Shown: piece by piece, positions 57,101 through 64,000 of the stretch | How the letters are laid out: every line of letters starts with the position of its first letter | Numbering within the stretch: position 1 is the stretch's first letter | NCBI GenBank assembly: GCA_030144725.1 | Contig: JASKMD010000008.1 | Span: 10,463,529 to 10,527,528, forward strand | DNA: 64,000 nucleotides | Direction: 5' to 3' | DNA from: Haematococcus lacustris | Taxonomy: Eukaryota; Chlorophyta; Chlorophyceae; Chlamydomonadales; Haematococcaceae | The notes under the pieces: model-generated | What the model was told of the DNA's origin: nothing | Database searches by the model: none | Seen by the model: the letters and a program-made list of their open reading frames with translations, nothing else | Made by a program: the position numbers and the translations under genes

Positions 57101-59582
57101 GGTCACGGGCCGCAGGGGCCGGAAGCTGGACCTTCCACTCAGCTTCCATGCATGGGCCCAGACCCACAGCAGCTGCTACAGGGGCTGGCAGGACGAGCTG
57201 AAGGGGAGCAGGCAGCCAGCCAGGGCAGCAGTCTGCCTTGCCTGCAGCCGAGCCTGGCAGAGGGGACTGAGGGGGAGGGTATGCAGCCAGAGCAGGGGGC
57301 AGGGGCTGGAGCAGGGGCAGAAGAAGAGGGGGAGAGGATGCAATCAGAGCAGGGGGAGGAGGGCGGTGAAGGACGTGAACCGTGTCTTAAGCAGGCCACT
57401 CAGCAGCCGTTGGGTTGGCCATCGCAGCAGCATGTGAAGCAGGTACAGCGGGGCCAGGCAGTTGGTGGCTGGGCGTTGCGTGATGGGCTGCAGCCAGCAG
57501 GGAACACGCTCCACTCCATAAAAGAGGATGGTCTGCCTGCCAGCTTCTCTCTGGGTCGGGCAGCTACTGATCAGCTTCTTGTGCAAGCCAGCTTGGAAGG
57601 GAAGCTGCAGGGACAGACTGAGCACCTGCCTGCCATGGTCGGCTGGCAAGAGCAAAGTGTGAAACCAGGGCAGGGGCAGGGGCAGGGGCAGGGGCAGGGG
57701 CAGGGGCAGGGGCAGGGGCAGGGGCAGGGGCAGGGGCAGGGGCAGGGGCAGGGGCAGGGGCAGGGGCAGGGGCAGGGGCAGGGGCAGGGGCAGGGGCAGG
57801 GGCAGGGGCAGGGCGCACCTGACCTATGTCCTGCCAGTGTACCCTTATCACCAAGCACTGGGCAGGAGCGGCTGCAAGCTCCAGCCAAGCCCAGCCTGAA
57901 GCCCCTATTCATCCCAGTTGTGCTGAAGGTGACCCTCCTGACTCACCCAGCACTGACTGGCAGCCCATCTGCCCACTCACCCCCTGGCCGCCCATCTCCA
58001 GGGGCAGGCCTGTGTCTGGAGTCTGACGTGCAATCCTCTGGCCACCTTGTTCATTCCATTGCAGTGTCTGGGTTTACCTGTCGGTGGGACGCCAATGCTT
58101 GACCCTTACTCCCATGTTTGATTGCAATGACGCCATGCATGAGTGACTGCAATCCTTGCAAGCATCACTACCACTCTTTCCAAGTGTGACTGCCACCCAT
58201 GCAAAAGCGACTGCCATCCATGCAAGTAAGACTTCCCAAGTGTGACTGCCACCCATGCAAGTGTGACTGCCACGCCTACAGGTGGACAACCTGGGGGACC
58301 ACAGGCTCATAGCCCAGGACAAGTGCCCTGACACCTGGCTGCTGGCCCACCCCTCGCACGGGGCTCCTCCCCCTCACCCACCCCCCTCCATGTGCCTGCC
58401 CCGCCGCTGCAGTGCTGTCTCAGCCCCTGGCGTGTGTGACGTCACGCACACGACTCAGCGGCTGGCTTCCAGCAGGCACAAGTCTGCAGGGGGCGCTGGG
58501 GCCTCACTGGGCCAGCGCCAGCCAGGGCAGGGGCAGCTGGGCCAGGCGGAGGTGGGGCAGGGGCAGACAGGGCAGGGGCTGGGGCAGGGGGTCCAGCTCC
58601 CCCAGGACACCCCCCCAGCAACCAAATTGTCTAGCAACCACCCTAGCTCTCCCTACCCGCCTACCCTGCTCCCGCTGGGGTTTGAACCCCGGGCGGGCGG
58701 CTGGCAGCAGCTGGGGTCAGTAGCAACAGATGCGCAAACACAGGATTTGACGGCAGGGCTGTGTGAAGATCAAGAAGGCGCAGGGCCATGGCAGCTGGAG
58801 CAGGAGCTGGGGCCTGAGCAGCAGCTGGCCCAGGCCCGGGTGCTTCAACACTACCTGGCTGGCTTTCAGGATCAGGTCAGTGGTGCCTGGGGTACCGCCG
58901 CCTAGCGGAACAGGTCCTGGAGGGCACAGCAGCAAACACACACATGGCCATTGCTAACTCATACCATTCTAGCTGTGCCCTGCCGCATGCAATGGAAACG
59001 GCTCACACAAATCTAGCTGTGCCCTGCCGCATGCAATGGAAACGGCTCACACAACTAGTCGTTCGTTAGTAGCCAAAAGCTCGTCACTCTGTGATAGAAA
59101 CGCCCTGATCTGTCATGAGGTTTGGGGTAGAGTGAGGTGTCTGTGGCAGTGGTACCTGCTGCAAACCTCTCCATAGTGTTGTTGCATAGTGTGGTGAGTG
59201 ACTTTCAAGTACGCCTTGCTCATTGCCCCGACCATGTAAAGTGCTCCCTCCTCCCTCTTGAGTAGGTTCTTCTTTGTGCTGTCCCGCTCTTGCAAAGCTG
59301 GCCTTGCATTCCTGGCCCAGGCACGACCGGGAGCAGTACTGGGTCAGCTTGCATGTTGCTCACTAGCTTGCTTGCATGCACTCATCCTTGCCGGGCTTTT
59401 GCCCTGCTGCCCCTCCTGCCGCCTGCTGGCGCCTGACTGCACAGGGCGTGCCAGTGGTGTCGGTCAAGTACGGGGCCTTTCAAGAAGCAGTGGACCAGCT
59501 GCATGAGTATGTGCTGTCATGCATCGTTTCCGCCATGCATTGGAATGGCCAGGCAGCTCAGCCCAGCACCACCACAGCCTGA
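53100..59582 (+). CDS. LPA1: LPA1-like P-loop protein (2-phosphoglycerate kinase homologue)
   Basis: Ten exons in phase: 53100-53192, 53933-54031, 54791-54856, 55388-55529, 55864-55996, 56281-56371, 56735-56869, 57116-57928, 58282-58875 and 59445-59582; about 767 residues. Blocks follow plant LPA1 order: KYDMIKVNVWLGE, HHYILSRFLICRILTVTR, KIALELKKQLVDKDMLDITQ, an ATP-cone-like start, VLLCGAPWTGKSS (Walker A, GxxxxGKS, assembled across an intron), SLIHDMMAAG, ECVRVRLALEGDW, KDGKPLIVEGSHLD and FIPVVLK. LPA1 mutants of rice and other plants have low phytic acid; the protein resembles archaeal 2-phosphoglycerate kinase, but its substrate is not settled. Exon 8 carries a (Gly-Gln)n tract and exon 9 a Gln/Gly-rich insert. 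One intron (55997-56280) uses GC-AG ends. The true start may lie further upstream. Confidence 0.85.
55681..55797. repeat. 9-bp GCTGCCATT tandem repeat
   Basis: About twelve units in the intron just before the exon carrying GKSS of the LPA1-like gene's Walker A motif. Pyrimidine-rich on the plus strand; long Ala-Ile frames across it are artefacts. Confidence 0.92.
57666..57814 (+). repeat. (GGGGCA)n hexamer coding Gly-Gln
   Basis: About 25 units within exon 8 of the LPA1-like gene, in frame, giving about 50 residues of alternating Gly and Gln. It lies upstream of the FIPVVLK segment, in a region that is disordered and variable in the family. Confidence 0.93.
58677..58690 (-). other. B-box-like palindrome inside coding exon
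   Basis: GGGGTTTGAACCCC here is the reverse complement of the sequence at 26568-26581 and is read through in the LPA1-like gene as PLGFEPRAGG. It may be a tRNA- or SINE-derived fragment captured in an exon. Confidence 0.3.
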
Positions 59583-60297
59583 GCTTGTAGGCACCATGCG
59601 TATGTTATGAGACTGTGTAGTAGGGGAGGGAGATCACAGCACTGACTGTCACCTCAGCAACAAAAGAAGGTAAATCTCATGAACCACTCCATGAATCTCT
59701 GGGAGATGCATGAGTACCACCACTGCATAATGAACACCATTGCTAAACACGCTATTGCATGCCATGCACGCATTGTGGATAACTGTCGAGCACCTTGGTA
59801 GGCGGAACATTAGTTGGTATGCTGAATACAAACCCTTCTGCTTAAAGATAAGGGGCTTGAGGTAAGTCAACGCCCCTATCACCTTGACAAACTTTTACAG
59901 AGCCCCATGTACAGGTGGACCAGATAATAGAGCTGAAGGGATGCGGTATCTGCTGACCGCCTCTGATATGTAGCTTATACTGGTCCGCCGGTTCTCCGCA
60001 TGGCCTGCATTCATGGCGCTCCATGGCGTCCTTCAGGCCCCATGCTACAGGCGGCCCTGCAGCCACCATGCAACAGCTAGCTGGAAGCACCTAGAGGTTG
60101 CTCAAGAGTAGCTGGAGCTTGGGCCAGGGCCGGCTGCAAGTGGTCATACGTAGGTAGCCAAGTCCGGCCATGAAACTGAGTCCGGCCCGTAGGGATCACT
60201 CAATTGAGCATGGACACTCAAGTGAGCACTCGGGACTATGCCATTGGTGCACACATCAGCCACAGGCTGACGCGCCTTAATATCGCAAGGTCCCGCG
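59583..60297. other. Intergenic, no gene seen
   Basis: 3' flank of the LPA1-like gene. It is too short to hold the amidase domain that normally precedes the allophanate hydrolase C-terminal domain, and no amidase Gly/Ser motif is present. A 60-bp direct repeat just before it (58972-59051, AGCTGTGCCCTGCCGCATGC) lies in the preceding intron. Confidence 0.45.
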
Positions 60298-63200
60298 ATG
60301 AGGTTGCTGTGGTGGCGACCTGTGGAGCGGATGGAGCTTGTGGCTGTCGGTGAGCTGCCCCACAGCAAGAGGCGCGAAATGTCATTCTGGACTCGTGACA
60401 TTCCACATTGCAGGCCATGCCCACAGGTGCCCACATGAGTGGACTGCCCCTGAACCACCAGCTGCTGTCCCTTGGAGGTCGATTGGTCAAGTGCTGCAAG
60501 TAGGTGACTAGCAGGGATACCAAGCAGCCTGAACTCCTGGGATAACAAGGCCAGACAAAGGGAGTGGGGTGATATGCAGCCTTTTTCCACCTAGATGAAG
60601 TCACGCTTGCCGACCCACTACTGATGAGGCTTATGCTGGTGAGGATGTTGTGGAGGCATAGTGGTGTTGCAGGGTCATCGCCTTCATAGAGCGCTAGCCG
60701 TGACAGCACCTTGCGGATCCAATGATACTATTACACCCCAGTAGGCTGACGTTTGACAGAGGTCTGGGGGCATCAGCATGCTGACCACATCCTGCTGTAC
60801 ACCATGCACAGCACATTCCCCTACTCTCATGGGCAGAGGAAGTGTTATCTGTTGTCCGCACTGGGTAACTGCGACCTACAGCCGGTACCAATACGTGATT
60901 CACTACCCCAACCCGCTTGCGAAGGCCAGGAAATCTATGTTGGCATGAAACACATGCTCTGACGTAAGCAACAGCTTCAGCATTGCCTAGTGCACACATG
61001 CTACTGTGCTACAGGCTGCTGGGCTTGCGCCTTGGGGGCTCGGTCTCGCAGCCTCCTTGAAGCCCAATGCTGGGTACTCCTTGCCCTGGGCCGGAAGCCT
61101 TCCTCGGTGTGGCCACCCGCACAGCTCCAGTGGGCGCCACTTGCTCTCCCCTGCCTGCTGGAGATTGAGGGCTGCGTTGCAGTCCCTGTCCACCCATTTG
61201 CCAAGGTCCCCAGGGGTGGCCTGGGCCAGCCAAGGGCACCACATGAGCCCCCGCACTGGCGCCTCAAACCGCTTGCTCCAGGCTGACCGCAACAAGCGGT
61301 CCTGCACCTGACCAGGCTTGGGCTTCCAGCCCTCAGGCCTGGTGGGCTTGCTGCTGTCCAGCTCCTCCTCACAGGGCTGGGGGCTGTTCAAGATTGAGCC
61401 GACCCTGCTGGTGCGGAACTGATACACTGTCACCACCCTGCCTGGCACCCTGTCGGTTGGCTTGCCGCTGTTGGGCCTCTCCACCACCTTGCGGCAGGCC
61501 TGCAGCACGGCCTTGGCCCCCCACCCCCCCCGGGTGCCAATGCCTGCGTTGCCAAAGAACACCACCAGCTGCTTGCGGGCCCCCCACTCCTGCTGGGACA
61601 CGCTGGCTGCCTCCTCCTCCAGCTGCATGGCACACAAGGCACACAGTGCAGGTCTCTGACACAAGGCACACAAGGCACACAAGGCACACAATGCAGATGA
61701 CATCCTTGGCAGAACTGGGGACATGGGCACCTAGCAGGTCACATGTGGGGCAGTCATCAGCCTCTGGTCCTGCCCCTCCCCCCCTACCCTTGGTACTCCC
61801 ACCTTCTTGAAGTAGCGCTCCAGGACCTTCTCCTGCGCACCATGCAGCCTCATCCTCTGCTCAGCCCACTTGGGATGCAGGTACTCCCCCCACACTGCAT
61901 CCCAAGTGGCCAATGTGACGGCCACATGCCGTTACATGGCCACCAGGGAGGTGCCTGCTGGGGTGGCTGCTGCCAGGTGCTGCAGCTCCAGCTTGATGTT
62001 CTCATTCCACCGCTGAGTGTTGTGGCGAGCCTGGATCAGGCCGCTGTCATGCTGCACCTGGCTCCTGGTCACCTTGCTCCTGTAGAAGCCTTGCAAGCAG
62101 CCATCCGCACGCCACACCCCTGAAGCTGCGCTGACTGCCTGGATGGCACCAGGGTCCAGCCCCATGCCCATCTGAGTGGCTGGGTCAAAAAGGAACGCCC
62201 GCTCGTCAGCCAGGCCGCTACCTATGTCAGCTGGAGTGCGCTTGTTGCTGCTGCTGCTGGGCTGCTGCTGGGCTTCAGCTGCTGCGCTGCTGCCAGAGGG
62301 GTCTGCTGCTGGGCTGCTGCCAGAGGGGTCTGCTGCTGGGCCAGCTGCTGGGCTGCTGCCAGAGGGGGGGGTGTAGTCCAGTGGGTGTGTGTATTGGACA
62401 CACACACTGACCCCATCAGTCAAGACTTGCCTATCAAATACAAACCCCCGGTTGGCGAGCTTGCCTACCTTGAACACACTGTCCCAGTGACTGTAGGCAG
62501 CATGCTCGGCCTCAAAGGCTGCCCTTGTGGCTGTGGTCAGGCCTAGCTGACTGCACACCCCATGCAAGACCCTGGTATCTATCGTGATGAAGTGTGCACC
62601 TGATCCTGCCATGGGGGTGATGATGAAGGGTGGGGGGCAGTATGGAACCCGAGGACCCTTGCCCTTGCCCTTGCCCTTGCCCTTGCCCTTGCCCTTGCCC
62701 TTGCCCTTGCCCTTGCCCTTGCCCTTGCCCTTGCCCTTGCCCTTGCCCTTGCCCTTGCCCTTGCCCTTGCCCTTGCCCTTGCCCTTGCCCTTGCCCTTGC
62801 CCTTGCCCTTGCCCTTGCCCCTGCCCCTGCCCTTGCCTTCGCCTTTGGGTGGGGTTGCTGGGGGGTTGGGGTCCTGCCACTCCTCAAGGCACCGGTTGAC
62901 GTAGATGGCGTACAGGATTCGCCGGTGCAGCGGCAGCTGGGTGATGGCCGGCGGCGCATCAGGGTCCTCTGGCTCCTCTGAGTCTGGTACTTCGCGACTG
63001 TATCAAATCTCATGACTATCTCACTCTCGCTCTGGCAGACCTCCACATCGCCCTAACTCCAGCCTCACTAACCCCTGGTGCTTGCAGGACTTCGGCAGCC
63101 TACACCATGCACAGCCTGGGGCCCCGACCAGCCATGGTGCGAGTCGCCCCTGGCATGGAGCATGCTGGGAGGCAGTTTGAGGTGGAGGTGTGGTCCCTGC

Positions 63201-64000
63201 CACTGCATAATGTGGGGTGAGTTCGGCAGGCCACTTGCCTCCATGCTGCCAAGGCAGGTCAGGGGGTAGGGCAGATGGTAGTTGAACTGCTGCCAGCCCA
63301 GGGAGTTGGCAGAGGGCCACTAGGCAGCTCCACAGCGCCCTAAGCTGTGGCATCCACCTCAGGCCTGGGAATTGAGTAAGGCGCAGAGGAGGGTCGTCAT
63401 GCACATCTCTGATGTTGTAAGAAAAGAAAGAAAGACACCGCCCTCGCTGTCGTGCGGGCATTAAGGGAGAAGAGTAACCTTGGGGCATGCCCTTGCTACC
63501 CTCCCGCCATTCTCTGATGTAGTACTATCATACTGTGGAACTGAGTTCTGGTTTTGACTAGATGGCATTCCTGGTTGGGTTTGTTTGCCTCATCAGGAGT
63601 ATGCCAGGAGTGAGTTTGTCACATCAAAGCCAGCGCACAGATGAAGCTCGTTTGTGTTTCTCACTTATCCTCTTGTCTTGCAACCGCAGCCGATTCTTGA
63701 GGGATGGTGTGAAGCCCCCCCTGTGCATTGGGGATGTGCTGCTTGAAGACGGTTCTCAGGTGATGGTAACACCATGCCAGCTGGTCATGGTCATGCAGGA
63801 TGGCACTATCAGTCTCATTTACCCAATCACTGCTTACACGGAGCACTTGCTCATCCCACTGGCTGCAGCTGACCACTGAACATAACGCATATGTTGGGGT
63901 GCCTGGTGCCATTGTTGCTGCTGCTGCCGGATGTGTTTTTCTTTGTTCTGTTTTGGGCGGATGTGTCCCGCTGACTACAACTCGCCCACTGCACACACTG
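60298..64000 (+). CDS. Allophanate hydrolase C-terminal-domain protein (partial at right edge)
   Basis: Exons 60298-60349, 60427-60499, 63088-63216 and 63690-63759 join in phase. They read [71 protein letters not shown] and [13 protein letters not shown]. This matches the C-terminal domain of allophanate hydrolase (AtzF/DUR2 type: GAHLSGMPLNHQL, EVWALP, LEDG), which in the full enzyme works beside an N-terminal amidase to hydrolyse allophanate in urea use. Here an in-frame TGA precedes the ATG and no amidase exons are present upstream, so the domain appears stand-alone or truncated. The next conserved segment (GFLCE-like) should lie beyond 64000; without a splice at 63759 the frame ends at 63879. 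Intron 2 is 2.6 kb and contains a Fanzor copy antisense. Confidence 0.7.
60930..60986 (-). ncRNA. Conserved 3' hairpin of Fanzor copy D (candidate guide-RNA start)
   Basis: In minus sense, GAGCATG-TGTTT-CATGCCAAC lies 27-51 bp after the stop codon, at the same spacing as in copies B and C, and preserves the GCATG/CATGC stem and the CAAC that follows. Beyond it I cannot align further to the other copies. Confidence 0.42.
60987..62997 (-). pseudogene. Fanzor-like RuvC nuclease, most complete copy (D)
   Basis: Minus strand; exons 61801-62997 and 60987 to about 61628. Order: acidic start ([15 protein letters not shown]), [18 protein letters not shown], a (Lys-Gly)n tract, [32 protein letters not shown], an Ala/Ser loop, then Ruv[17 protein letters not shown] (Asp codon 62154-62156). 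After helices ([20 protein letters not shown]) comes the intron, then RuvC-II strand [25 protein letters not shown] and Ruv[20 protein letters not shown] (61182-61190). Two defects are visible: TAA at 61932-61934 where copy B has CTG, and Gln for the catalytic Glu (61419-61421; VDEFRTS in copy A). Otherwise the frames are open. It lies wholly inside an intron of the allophanate hydrolase gene. The 5' exon before 62997 is not identified. Confidence 0.82.
62656..62836. repeat. (CCCTTG)n hexamer coding Lys-Gly on the minus strand
   Basis: About 30 units encode (Lys-Gly)n in the N-terminal part of Fanzor copy D, keeping the frame between [16 protein letters not shown] and [12 protein letters not shown] highly basic tract of about 60 residues results, which could bind nucleic acid or simply be an expanded microsatellite. 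Confidence 0.92.

Overview
The window looks like nuclear DNA of a chlorophycean green alga, probably volvocalean (Chlamydomonas/Haematococcus-like). I infer this from GC-rich DNA, genes split into many short GT-AG exons, Pro/Ser/Ala/Gln homopolymer tracts, a candidate TGTAA poly(A) signal, ciliary and plant-type proteins side by side, and heavy CAG, GGGGCA, CCCTTG, GACCT and GGGCT microsatellites. The species is not certain. Almost every gene below was rebuilt exon by exon from splice sites and codon phase; single long open frames are mostly repeat artefacts.

Layout. 1-1429: a GACCT array in an intron, then the C-terminal half of a Fanzor-like (eukaryotic TnpB homologue) gene. 2281-4643: secreted ShKT/Ser-Pro protein. 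5441-13830 (-): FBXO21-like F-box/transglutaminase-like/YccV protein, divergent from a TSJT1/AILP-type class II glutamine amidotransferase-like gene (14368-17174). 18053-19817 (-): unidentified gene, possibly ciliary. 20174-21845: decayed Fanzor copy. 22195-22922 (-): CFAP68-like ciliary protein. 24262-28756 (-): MBOAT wax-synthase-like enzyme, with a MITE-like element 133 bp upstream of its start. 29997-33478: nested repeats (Fanzor fragment, tRNA-like SINE units, tandem duplications) inside a 39-bp direct repeat. 33479-about 39420: nearly complete L1-like LINE. 40243-42169 (-): secreted multi-cysteine protein with a Pro/Ala tail. 42863-43747 (-): LYR-motif protein. 43918-44573 and 45503-46712: two further Fanzor-derived genes. 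47718-47876: small secreted ORF. 48070-52360: protein with two ABM domains and an amplified exon cassette. 53100-59582: LPA1/2-phosphoglycerate-kinase-like protein. 60298 to the right edge: allophanate hydrolase C-terminal domain gene, with a Fanzor copy antisense in its second intron.

The most interesting system is the Fanzor set. Four copies belong to one subfamily and two to another. They show RuvC motifs (DPG, VDEFRTS-like, DRDxNAALN), different lesions, one phase-consistent C-lobe-only gene with a new basic N-terminus, and a conserved structured block just after the stop codon in three copies. That block sits where TnpB/Fanzor guide (omega) RNAs are normally encoded. None of the copies looks catalytically complete.
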